From positions 1-39,540 of the forward strand of contig NZ_NHSF01000021.1 in NCBI RefSeq assembly GCF_016653295.1: DNA of 39,540 bases. Direction: 5' to 3'. The notes beneath the pieces are model-generated. The model saw only the letters and a list, made by a program, of their open reading frames with translations. It did not search any database and had not been told where the DNA came from. The position numbers were made by a program, and so were the translations under genes. The stretch is from Halochromatium salexigens (GTDB lineage: Bacteria > Pseudomonadota > Gammaproteobacteria > Chromatiales > Chromatiaceae). Shown piece by piece: positions 9,217 through 17,101 of the stretch; positions within the stretch are counted from its first letter, which is position 1; every line of letters begins with the position of its first letter.

Positions 9217-9235
9217 TTGACCGCGCAGAGGTCAA
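9217..9235. promoter_or_regulatory. Inverted repeat, possible operator between divergent genes
   Basis: TTGACC and GGTCAA form a perfect 6-base inverted repeat separated by 7 bases. It sits in the 106-base gap between the leftward S24-like/adaptor pair and the rightward ABC-kinase-regulator-rhodanese operon. Its size and position fit a dimeric regulator site, but which protein might bind is unknown. Confidence 0.35.
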
Positions 9236-9282
9236 CGTCTTGCGCGAGGCCTGAGCCTTTCGTTACAAATTAGCCAGAGCCC

Positions 9283-11097
9283 ATGATTCGAATCCATGCT
9301 GCCACCGAGCGCGTCCACGCGGATCGGCGCGATCGTCACAATCTGCGCGGTATCTTGCCCTATCTCGCCGAGTTCCGGGGGCGCGCGCTGCTCGCGCTCC
9401 TGTGTCTGGTGCTGGCCAAGCTGGCCAACATCGGCGTGCCGCTGGTGCTCAAGGAGATCGTCGACGCCTTCGAGCAGGCGCGCGCTGAGCTGTTGGTGCT
9501 GCCGATCGGCCTGCTCATGGCCTATGGCGCGCTGAAACTCAGCAGCTCGCTGTTCAACGAGCTGCGCGACGTGGTCTTCGCGCGCGTGCGCTTTCGCGCC
9601 ATGCGCCGACTCTCGACGCGGGTGCTGACGCATCTGCACCGACTCTCGCTGAGCTATCACCTGGGCCGGCAGAGTGGGGCGGTGAGCCGCGATCTGGAAC
9701 GCGGCACGCGCTCGATCGCGACCATCCTCAATTATCTGGTGTTCAGCGTGATCCCGGTGCTGGTCGAGTTCACCCTGGTCGCCGTGGTGCTGCTGACCAA
9801 GTACGAGCTGATCTTCACCCTGGTGACCTTCGGCACCGTCGCCGTCTACGTCGGTTTCACCTTCGCCATCACCGAGTGGCGCATGGATTATCGCCGGCAG
9901 ATGAATGTGCTCGATTCGCGCGCCAATACCCGCGCCTTCGACAGCCTGCTCAACTATGAAACGGTCAAATACTTCGGTAACGAACGCCTGGAACTCGACC
10001 GTTACGATGGCACGCTTGCCGAGTGGGAGGATGTCGCGGTCAAGAGCCAGTCCTCGATGTCGTTGCTCAACTTCGGCCAGGGCAGCATCATCGCCATTGG
10101 TGTCACGGTGATCATGGCCTATGCCGCCCAGGGCGTGGTCAGCGGCGCCATGAGCATCGGCGACCTGGTGCTGGTCAACGCCTTCATGCTGCAACTGTTC
10201 ATCCCGCTCGGGTTCCTCGGCATCGTCTACCGGCAGATCAAGTACGCGCTCGCCGATATGGATCTGGTGTTCAAGCTGCTCGAGCGCACCCCCGAGATCA
10301 CCGATGCCCCCGGCGCGCCGGCGCTGCGCCTGGACAAGGGCGCGGTGCGCTTCGAGCAGGTCGGTTTCCACTATCAGTCCGAGCGCGCGATCCTGCACGC
10401 GGTCGATTTTCATATCGACCCCGGTGAGAAGGTCGCCGTGGTCGGCCACAGCGGCGCCGGCAAATCGACCCTGGCGCGACTGCTGTTCCGCTTCTACGAT
10501 CCGCAGCAGGGCCGCATCCTGATCGATGGCCAGGACATTCGCGGTGTGCGCCAGGACAGCCTGCGCGCGGCGATCGGCGTGGTGCCGCAGGACACCGTGC
10601 TGTTCAACGACAGTATCCGCTACAACCTCGCCTATGGGCGCCCGGAAGCGAGCGAGGAGGAATTGCGCGAGGCCGCGCGGCTGGCGCACATCGCCGAGTT
10701 CATCGCGCGCCTGCCGGAGGGCTGGGACACCGTCGTCGGCGAGCGCGGTCTCAAGCTCTCCGGCGGCGAGAAACAACGCGTGGCCATCGCGCGTGCCATC
10801 CTCAAGCGCCCGCGCATCCTGATCTTCGACGAGGCCACCTCGTCGCTCGACAGCCGCACCGAGCAGGCGATCCAGCAGACCCTCGCCGAGGTCGCCGAGG
10901 ATCACACCACCCTGGTGGTCGCGCACCGGCTCTCGACCGTGGTCGATGCCGATCGCATCCTGGTGATGGATCAGGGGCGCGTGATCGAGCAGGGCGCGCA
11001 TCGGACGCTGCTCGCGCACGGCGGCACCTACGCGGCGATGTGGGAGCTGCAGCAGCGCGAGCGGGAGGCCGTCCCTTTGCAGGAGGGTCGGCCATGA
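9283..11097 (+). CDS. Atm1-type ABC exporter (fused membrane and ATPase domains)
   Basis: Half-transporter of the Atm1/ABCB7/HMT1 class; characterised relatives export glutathione-linked compounds, including glutathione persulfides or metal adducts. Six membrane helices occupy roughly residues 30-330. The class signature LLNYETVKYFGNE is present, as is an R136-x3-R140 pair (RDLER) equivalent to the glutathione-contacting arginines described in Atm1 structures. The ATPase domain has Walker A GHSGAGKST, signature LSGGEKQR, Walker B ILIFDEATSSLD and the H-loop AHRLST. Length 604 is normal. Its stop overlaps the start of the kinase gene (ATGA), tying export to a two-component system. Substrate is inferred. 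Confidence 0.92.
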   Translation: MIRIHAATERVHADRRDRHNLRGILPYLAEFRGRALLALLCLVLAKLANIGVPLVLKEIVDAFEQARAELLVLPIGLLMAYGALKLSSSLFNELRDVVFARVRFRAMRRLSTRVLTHLHRLSLSYHLGRQSGAVSRDLERGTRSIATILNYLVFSVIPVLVEFTLVAVVLLTKYELIFTLVTFGTVAVYVGFTFAITEWRMDYRRQMNVLDSRANTRAFDSLLNYETVKYFGNERLELDRYDGTLAEWEDVAVKSQSSMSLLNFGQGSIIAIGVTVIMAYAAQGVVSGAMSIGDLVLVNAFMLQLFIPLGFLGIVYRQIKYALADMDLVFKLLERTPEITDAPGAPALRLDKGAVRFEQVGFHYQSERAILHAVDFHIDPGEKVAVVGHSGAGKSTLARLLFRFYDPQQGRILIDGQDIRGVRQDSLRAAIGVVPQDTVLFNDSIRYNLAYGRPEASEEELREAARLAHIAEFIARLPEGWDTVVGERGLKLSGGEKQRVAIARAILKRPRILIFDEATSSLDSRTEQAIQQTLAEVAEDHTTLVVAHRLSTVVDADRILVMDQGRVIEQGAHRTLLAHGGTYAAMWELQQREREAVPLQEGRP

Positions 11098-12875
11098 GCG
11101 CGCGCCTCAGGGCGGTTGCGCGCGGTGCCTCCACGCTGTCGTTCAGCGAGGCGGGGCCGGCATCGGCCACCGCGTCGGCTCCGGCATCGGATCCAGCATC
11201 GGCCAGCGGACCCGAGCATCCGCCTGAACGCGATCTCGAGCGCACATCCAAGCGTAAGCCCGAGCGCGATCCGGTGCCGGACAGCAAGCGCGTTGCCGCG
11301 CGCGCCGCTGCTGGCCGCCGGATCGTGCAGATCCTCGTCGCCGCGCGGCTCGCCGGGCCGCTGGCGACGGTGGCGCTGGCGCTGGTCGCGGCCCTGACGT
11401 TGTTGCTGATCAATATCGCCACCCCAGGCCAGCAGTGGCCCAAATGGCTCTGCCTGGGGTTCTTGTCCGCCGGACTCGGGGCCGTCGTGATCGCCGGCCT
11501 GCGCTTGAAGACGCAGTTGCTCAGCCCCTTGGTCAGCCTCGAGGACACGGTCGCGCGCGTCTGTCAGGGCGAGCCGGGGGCCAGCCGCTCGCTGTCGAAC
11601 GTCGGCGTGCTCGATGGCATGGCGCGCGATATCGGCGCGCTGAACGCGGAACTGACCGAACTCTACGAGGACATGGACACCCGCGTCGCGCGCCAGACCA
11701 TGCGCCTGGCGCAGAAGACCGCCTCGCTCAAGATCCTCTACGATGTCGCCGCCGAGATCGCTCGTGCCGAGAGTCTGGAGGCGCTGCTGCTGCACTTTTT
11801 GCGCACCCTCAAGGAGATGGTCAACGGCCGCGCCGCCACCGTGCGCTTGGTCGCGCCCGATGGCAGTCCGCGCCTGATCGGCTCCATCGGCCTGGATGAT
11901 GATCTGGTGCGCGAGCAGGACATGGCGCCGGTCGATCTCTGTCTCTGCGGCACCGTGCTCTGTCCCGGCGAGATCGTCTGCGACAACGATCTGCGCTACT
12001 GCTCGCGGGTCTATGGGCGGCGCATGTTCGACAGCGACGAGCTGGAAGTGGTCACGGTGCCGCTCAAGCATCACGACGAGCTGCTCGGCGCCTACTCGAT
12101 CTTCATCGAACGCTCCGGCATCAGCCGGCGCGAGGATATCCTCGATCTGCTCGCCACCATCGGCCAACACATCGGCGTGGCGATCGCCAAATACCGCTCC
12201 GATCATGAGGCGCAGCGCCTCTCGATCCTCGAGGAGCGCAGCTCGCTCGCGCATGAGTTGCACGACTCGCTGGCGCAAACGCTGGCCAGCCTGCGCCTGC
12301 AGGTGCGCATGCTCACCGAGGCGCTCGCCGGACAGGCGATCCCGGATGAGGCGCACGCCGATCTGTGGCGAATTCGCAACGGCATCGACGAGGCCCACGG
12401 CGAGCTGCGCGAGCTGCTGGCGAGCTTTCGCGCGCCGCTCGATCGACGCGGGCTGGTGCCGACCCTAGAGGAGATCACACGCCGGTTCGGTCAGCGCACC
12501 GGCCTCCATGCCGTGTTCCAGATGGGCTGTCGGCCGTTCGATCTCTCCGCCGCCGAGGAATTGCAGATCATGCGGATTGTCCAGGAAACCCTGACCAATG
12601 TGCGCAAGCATGCACAGGCGCAGACGGTCCGCGTGCTGCTGACCCGTGAGCAGACCGGCGAATATGTGCTGCTGATCGAGGACGATGGCGTGGGTTTCAG
12701 CACCCCGCGGCGCAGCGGTCATCCGGGCGAGCACATCGGCCTGTCGATCCTCGAGGAGCGGGCGCGACGCATCGACGCGGCGCTCACCATCGAGAGCGAG
12801 CCGGGTGAGGGCACCCGCGTCGAGCTGGTGTTCAATCCCAGTGCCCGCGGTCAATCCAACGAGCAGGTCGGCTGA
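11094..12875 (+). CDS. NarX-like membrane sensor histidine kinase with Cys-bearing GAF-like domain
   Basis: Sensor kinase of the NarX/NarQ-like HisKA_3 class. The ATG at 11094 follows AGGAGGG and overlaps the exporter stop. The N-terminus (about 80 residues) is Ala/Ser/Pro-rich. Two membrane helices at about 90-140 are separated by only a dozen residues, so almost no periplasmic sensing domain remains. A HAMP-like linker follows. The GAF-like region carries a cysteine cluster (DLCLCGTVLCPGEIVC, then LRYCSR), then the phosphoacceptor ELHDSLAQ (H390) and an ATPase domain (QETLTNVRKHAQA, EDDGVGF). The design suggests cytoplasmic sensing through thiols. NarX itself has a central cysteine cluster but a large periplasmic domain binding nitrate, which is missing here. 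The stop overlaps the regulator start (TGATG). Confidence 0.9.
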   Translation: MSARLRAVARGASTLSFSEAGPASATASAPASDPASASGPEHPPERDLERTSKRKPERDPVPDSKRVAARAAAGRRIVQILVAARLAGPLATVALALVAALTLLLINIATPGQQWPKWLCLGFLSAGLGAVVIAGLRLKTQLLSPLVSLEDTVARVCQGEPGASRSLSNVGVLDGMARDIGALNAELTELYEDMDTRVARQTMRLAQKTASLKILYDVAAEIARAESLEALLLHFLRTLKEMVNGRAATVRLVAPDGSPRLIGSIGLDDDLVREQDMAPVDLCLCGTVLCPGEIVCDNDLRYCSRVYGRRMFDSDELEVVTVPLKHHDELLGAYSIFIERSGISRREDILDLLATIGQHIGVAIAKYRSDHEAQRLSILEERSSLAHELHDSLAQTLASLRLQVRMLTEALAGQAIPDEAHADLWRIRNGIDEAHGELRELLASFRAPLDRRGLVPTLEEITRRFGQRTGLHAVFQMGCRPFDLSAAEELQIMRIVQETLTNVRKHAQAQTVRVLLTREQTGEYVLLIEDDGVGFSTPRRSGHPGEHIGLSILEERARRIDAALTIESEPGEGTRVELVFNPSARGQSNEQVG

Positions 12876-13522
12876 TGCGCGTGCTGCTGATCGATGATCA
12901 CGCCCTGTTTCGCATCGGCCTGCTCGAACTCTTGGAGCGGCGCGGGATCGAGGTGATCGACGCCGTCGGCGAGAGTGATGTCGGCCTGCGCCTGGCGCGC
13001 GACTGCGCGCCCGATGTGGTGCTGATGGATCTGCGCATGCCGGGCGAGAACGGCATCGAGCTGGTGCGCAAGATGCAGCGCCAAGGCATCGAGCGTCGCG
13101 TGGCGATGCTCACCACCAGCACCGACGAGCGCGATGTGATCGAGGCACTGCAGGCTGGCGTCAGCGGTTATCTGCTCAAGGACATGGAGCCGGATGACCT
13201 GGTCGCCGCGCTCGAGGGCATCATCGCCGGGCAGACCATCGTCGCGCCCGAATTGACCGGCGCGCTGGCACGGGCGGTGCGCCAGGAGCCGGAGACGCAC
13301 GCAGAGCCGGCGGTGGCCTTCTCGGATCTGACCCCGCGCGAGAGGGAGATCCTATGCCATCTGGCCGGGGGCCAGAGCAACAAGGTGATCGCCAACGAAC
13401 TCGGCATCTCCGAGGGCACCGTGAAGCTGCACGTGAAGTCGATCCTGCGCAAGCTGAAGATGCGCTCGCGCGTCGAGGCCGCCGTGCTCGCAGTCGAGCA
13501 AGGCCTCTGCGACCGCCATTGA
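12875..13522 (+). CDS. NarL/FixJ-family response regulator
   Basis: Two-component response regulator and partner of the overlapping kinase. The receiver domain (1-120) starts MRVLLIDDHALFRIGL with the acidic pair DD and phosphoacceptor D52 in LMDLRMPGENG; the Thr/Ser and Lys positions are present (MLTTSTDE and YLLKDM). A LuxR-type helix-turn-helix at about 150-213 reads LTPREREILCHLAGGQSNKVIANELGISEGTVKLHVKSI in essence. The 215-residue length is standard. It probably controls its own operon and perhaps sulfur or redox genes, but no target site could be identified here. Confidence 0.94.
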   Translation: MRVLLIDDHALFRIGLLELLERRGIEVIDAVGESDVGLRLARDCAPDVVLMDLRMPGENGIELVRKMQRQGIERRVAMLTTSTDERDVIEALQAGVSGYLLKDMEPDDLVAALEGIIAGQTIVAPELTGALARAVRQEPETHAEPAVAFSDLTPREREILCHLAGGQSNKVIANELGISEGTVKLHVKSILRKLKMRSRVEAAVLAVEQGLCDRH

Positions 13523-13548
13523 TCCACCCTCACGAGACCTGAATAGCG

Positions 13549-14031
13549 ATGAAGAATTATCTGCAACTGATCCGCCACTGTCTGACCGATGTCCGCGAGA
13601 TCCTGCCCTGGGATCTCGAGGAACGGCTCGAGGCCAATCCCGATCTGCTGATCCTCGATGTGCGCGAGCCGGACGAATTCGCCGCCATGCACATCGCTGG
13701 CTCGATGAACGTGCCGCGCGGCATTCTCGAGTCGGCCTGCGAATGGGAGTACGAGGAAACCGAACCCGAGCTGGCACGCGCGCGCGAGCGCGAGATCGTG
13801 GTCGTGTGCCGTTCCGGTCATCGCAGCATCCTCGCGGCGAACTCACTGCAGGTGCTCGGCTACACCAATGTCGTCTCGCTGCAGACCGGCGTGCGCGGCT
13901 GGAAGGACTACGAGCAGCCGCTGGTCGATGGCGCGGGCAATGACATCGACCTCGACGAGGCCGATGTCTACTTCACGCCGACGCTGCGCCCCGATCAGCG
14001 CCGGCCCAGCCCCGAAGATCAGGCGGCTTGA
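13549..14031 (+). CDS. Rhodanese-domain sulfurtransferase
   Basis: Single-domain rhodanese with the active-site loop CRSGHRS (C87), which in the family carries a persulfide passed between sulfur donors and thiols or cyanide. Also seen are LILDVREPDEFAAMHIAGSMNVPRG at the domain start and TGVRGWKDYEQPLV at the end. At 160 residues it carries N- and C-terminal extensions and no signal peptide, so it is cytoplasmic. It begins 26 bases after the response regulator and is probably the last gene of the exporter-kinase-regulator operon. Its presence is the best hint that the operon deals with sulfane sulfur. Confidence 0.92.
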   Translation: MKNYLQLIRHCLTDVREILPWDLEERLEANPDLLILDVREPDEFAAMHIAGSMNVPRGILESACEWEYEETEPELARAREREIVVVCRSGHRSILAANSLQVLGYTNVVSLQTGVRGWKDYEQPLVDGAGNDIDLDEADVYFTPTLRPDQRRPSPEDQAA

Positions 14032-14060
14032 TCCGGGGCCGTTAGCGCCTCCTGTGCGCC

Positions 14061-14984
14061 TCAGGGCGTTGCGAGATACGCCAGGCTGGACTGATCGAAG
14101 GCGCGCCCGACAATCCCGAGCCGCGCGAGCCCGTCGTCGCTACAGGTATTGCCGGCCAGCAGCATGCGCAGTTGATCGCGCGTGACGGGGAACCAGCTGA
14201 AGCGCCCGAGCACTGCCGCCACCGGCTCGAGCACCAGGGCCGGCGCCGGCAGCATCAGTTTCGACTTGCCGCTCGCGCTTGCCAACGCCTTCAGGATCTC
14301 CTTCCAGCTCGGGCTGTCCGGGCCGCACAGCGAATAGGTCTGCCCGCTCGCGTCGGCGCGCGTGAGCGCCGTGGCGAAGGCGGCGGCGACATCCTCGACA
14401 TGCACGGGCGCGAGCCGAAATGCCCCGGCATCGAGCGGAGACAGGCCGGAAAAGAACAGGGGCGCCGGCAGCGGGCTGTCGATCAGCTCGTCCTTGAGCT
14501 GGGTGCAGAACTCCATGCGCCCGCGCGGTGGGCCGAAGATCACCGATGGCCGGAAGATGGTCCACTGCAGGGACGAGGCCTTCAGGCGCTCCTCGGCCGC
14601 GAGCTTGGTGGTCTGATAGGGCGTCTCGGCGGCATCGATGCCGTTCGCGCTCATCAACAGGAAGCGGCTCAGCCCCAGCTCCTCGGCGATGGCAATGGTG
14701 CGCTCGGCACCGCGCCGCTGCATGGCATCGAAGGTGATGCCCTGTTGCGGCGACTCGCGCAAGATGCCGATCAGGTAGAGGGCCGCCTCGGTGCCGTCGA
14801 GGCAGTCGCGGAGATGCTGCTCGTTGGCGACATCACCTGGCACGGGCGTGCAGTGGGGGTCGGCGTTGAGCTTGTGCTCGCTGCCGGGGCGGGTCAGCAC
14901 GCGCAGCTCGTGGCCGGCCTGCAAGAGCGCATCGATGATGTAACTGCCGACGAATCCGGTTCCACCGACGATTCCAATCTTCAT
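14061..14984 (-). CDS. Atypical SDR, NDUFA9-like NAD(P)-binding protein
   Basis: Extended/atypical short-chain dehydrogenase fold of the complex I NDUFA9-like group. The Rossmann nucleotide motif GIVGGTGFVG is at the N-terminus; LYLIGILRESPQQGITFD, RFLLMSANG, YQTTKLAAEERL and FRPSVIFGP follow. YxxxK is preserved as YQTTK. The 307 residues lack transmembrane segments. Bacterial relatives are poorly characterised; roles in quinone-related or membrane processes have been proposed by homology only. It is convergent with the rhodanese gene, 29 bases apart. Confidence 0.85.
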   Translation of the reverse strand: MKIGIVGGTGFVGSYIIDALLQAGHELRVLTRPGSEHKLNADPHCTPVPGDVANEQHLRDCLDGTEAALYLIGILRESPQQGITFDAMQRRGAERTIAIAEELGLSRFLLMSANGIDAAETPYQTTKLAAEERLKASSLQWTIFRPSVIFGPPRGRMEFCTQLKDELIDSPLPAPLFFSGLSPLDAGAFRLAPVHVEDVAAAFATALTRADASGQTYSLCGPDSPSWKEILKALASASGKSKLMLPAPALVLEPVAAVLGRFSWFPVTRDQLRMLLAGNTCSDDGLARLGIVGRAFDQSSLAYLATP

Positions 14985-15205
14985 CAGGGTCTCCTCGAGA
15001 AGTGGCTGGGAGTAAGGTCCGATACCGCCGCCATGGCGCCGGACGTGATCGTATCGATTTCACTATAGGAACTGAGGGATCTGCTGGCGAAACGCAACCC
15101 AGGGTCTGACTTGGACCAGTGGCGCCCATCGCCTGTCTTCATCCTGTCCAATTAAATGCGAACTCTAATTGCACTTGTAAAGATGATGCCGAGGCTAAAT
15201 CTGAA

Positions 15206-15223
15206 TTGTCTAATCCTTGTATA
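15206..15223 (+). repeat. Two TTGT(C/A)TA direct repeats with 11-bp period
   Basis: TTGTCTA (15206-15212) and TTGTATA (15217-15223) lie one 11-base turn apart, 20-37 bases before the SDR start, in a locally AT-rich patch of an otherwise GC-rich region. MerR-type CarH/LitR photoreceptors bind direct repeats with this periodicity, so a regulator site is possible. The rest of the 258-base gap holds no other recognisable element. Confidence 0.3.
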
Positions 15224-15242
15224 TATTGACTCAGGGGCTTTT

Positions 15243-15944
15243 ATGTCAAACCCGATTCTCATCGTTGGCGGTCGCTCTGGAATCGGTGCGGCCTTGGTCG
15301 CCTCCCTCGCTGAACGTGGGCACCAGATCATGCATCTTTCTCGCGAGCCGGAGAAGGCGCCTGATGTTCAGGGTGTACGTGGCTTCCGCTGGGATGCCCT
15401 CGGCGACCCCTTTCCGAGGGATTGTCTGCCGGAACGGCTCGATGGTGTTGTCTACTGTCCCGGCAGCATTCGGCTGAAGCCCTTTGGTCGGCTGCGCGAA
15501 CAGGAGTTTCGGGATGATCTGGAGTTGAACCTAATGGGCGCCGTGCGCACCCTGCAGGCGACGATGGAGGTGCTCAAACGCGGTGACCAGGGCTCTGTGG
15601 TGTTATTTAGTACCGTGGCCGTGGGAACCGGGATGCCCTTCCATGCCTCGGTTGCGGCCGCAAAGGGGGCTGTCGAGGGGCTGACGCGCTCGCTCGCCGC
15701 GGAGTTCGCGCCCGACATCCGGGTCAACGCCATTGCTCCAACCATCACCGACACGCCACTGGCGAGCCGTCTGTTAAACACCGAGGAGAAACGCCAAAGC
15801 GCGGCCGAGCGTCATCCGCTGAAGCAAATCGGCTCGGCAAGCGAACTGGCCGAGACCGCGCGTTGGCTATTGACCGATGCCCAGATGGTGACTGGCCAGG
15901 TCATTGCCATCGATGCTGGACTCTCGTCGTTAAGGATGCTTTGA
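15243..15944 (+). CDS. Classical-type SDR oxidoreductase lacking the catalytic tyrosine
   Basis: Short-chain dehydrogenase/reductase, 233 residues. The ATG at 15243 (MSNPILIVGG) is chosen because it places the nucleotide motif GGRSGIG at residues 9-15; the frame is open upstream to 15156, but that part does not resemble the family. N96, S123 and K141 of the usual tetrad are present, yet the YxxxK tyrosine is replaced: the segment is ASVAAAKGAVEGL with Val137 at the Tyr position. The C-terminal motif GQVIAIDAGLSSL is normal. It may bind NAD(P) without ordinary dehydrogenase chemistry. It stands alone, convergent with the acetyltransferase gene. Confidence 0.88.
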   Translation: MSNPILIVGGRSGIGAALVASLAERGHQIMHLSREPEKAPDVQGVRGFRWDALGDPFPRDCLPERLDGVVYCPGSIRLKPFGRLREQEFRDDLELNLMGAVRTLQATMEVLKRGDQGSVVLFSTVAVGTGMPFHASVAAAKGAVEGLTRSLAAEFAPDIRVNAIAPTITDTPLASRLLNTEEKRQSAAERHPLKQIGSASELAETARWLLTDAQMVTGQVIAIDAGLSSLRML

Positions 15945-16054
15945 GAGCGCTGCAGACGGTGAAACCACCCGTGGCTGGGGTGTCGGCCTCGTCATCCTCG
16001 TCCGTGTGTTTCGCTCCCAGAGCGCAACGCTGAGCGCCGCGTGTCGTATACCTT

Positions 16055-17047
16055 TCAGGGCTCCTTGGCAATCCAAGCATAGAGACTACGCCACGCATAC
16101 GGGCTAAAGCCGACCTGCTCATAGAGTTCGCGGGCCGGGTGGTTGCGGGTATCAACCGATAGGAGGAGGCGTTCGGCGCCGCCACTTAGAGTGCGACGCA
16201 GGGCTTCGGCGACTAACTCTCGTCCCAGTCCCTGGCCCCGCCACGCGGGTAGGACGCCCATGTACATCAGTTCCCAACAGGGCGTTTGCGGATGCGGCGC
16301 CAGGAGCAAGACGCCAGCGTCTTGCTCCTGGTGGCGGAGGATGCACCAGTGTTGCGGCGCGTACTGCCCTTGTTGGCGAAAGCCCTCGATGGCCTGCGGC
16401 GGGCTGAGCACGCCATGCAGCTCGGGACAATCCAGAGAGCTGTCTTCGATTTGGGTCATCAGTGAGACCAGCCGTGGTGAGGGCAGGTCGCCGATGGATT
16501 CGAAACGGACTCCCGGACTGGGGGCGGAGGCCAAGCGCGCCTGGCGCTGCTTGGGGTTGGATGGGGCCGCGAGGTAGAGGAGGTCGACCAGTCGGGGGAA
16601 GCCGTTTTCACGCAGTTGGACAGCCGCCTGCTCATCTGTGCTGTCGATGACTGCCTGAACGATTCGCAGTCCCTGGGCTTCGGCCCAGTGGAGGGCGCCG
16701 CGTAGGAGTGTGGGGGTCCATGGAGAGTGACTGCGCGGCGGCCAGAGGCGGGCTGTTCTGCCTGGCTGCGGCTGTACCCAAACGGCGGCGCTCGGCGCTG
16801 TTTCCCTGGCGGCGATCAAGAGACCGCTCCAGGCTGCCTCTGGCTGACCCGCGCACGCGTCAATGGCCGCAGCCAACTCTGCTAGAGTACCGGGCTCATG
16901 GGTGGCGGCTAACTGTTGGAGCGCTGCGATTCGCTGGTGGCGTGGGCAGGTCACGAGCGCCGCGCTGCTGGCGGGCTTGTCGGTTGAGGCGCGCGGATTG
17001 GCTGTACGCAAGGGAGTGTTGCCCTGGATTGGATGCGAGTTTATCAA
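16055..17047 (-). CDS. GNAT-family N-acetyltransferase
   Basis: Acetyl-CoA-dependent transferase. The C-terminal half has the GNAT core: LMYMGVLPAWRGQGLGRELV (acetyl-CoA pyrophosphate loop RGQGLG) and LSVDTRNHPARELYEQVGF. The N-terminal half (about 1-160) resembles a second, degenerate GNAT-like fold with AALHWAEAQGLRI-type segments, giving 330 residues in all, twice a single GNAT domain. The substrate cannot be told. The start is uncertain: the longest frame begins with TTG at 17047 without a clear ribosome site, and a GTG at 16954 is an alternative. It reads divergently from the zipA-like gene. Confidence 0.82.
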   Translation of the reverse strand: MINSHPIQGNTPLRTANPRASTDKPASSAALVTCPRHQRIAALQQLAATHEPGTLAELAAAIDACAGQPEAAWSGLLIAARETAPSAAVWVQPQPGRTARLWPPRSHSPWTPTLLRGALHWAEAQGLRIVQAVIDSTDEQAAVQLRENGFPRLVDLLYLAAPSNPKQRQARLASAPSPGVRFESIGDLPSPRLVSLMTQIEDSSLDCPELHGVLSPPQAIEGFRQQGQYAPQHWCILRHQEQDAGVLLLAPHPQTPCWELMYMGVLPAWRGQGLGRELVAEALRRTLSGGAERLLLSVDTRNHPARELYEQVGFSPYAWRSLYAWIAKEP

Positions 17048-17101
17048 GATGGAACATGAACGCTAATTCTGCAAGAATGCGCTGTCTGGGAGGATATTCC
17101 A

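Noticed and set aside
9232-11019. Long open frame (595 codons) on the strand opposite the ABC exporter
   Set aside because: It mirrors the codon bias of a GC-rich gene on the other strand; its translation is Asp/His/Gln/Arg-rich without motifs, whereas the plus strand has all ABC motifs.
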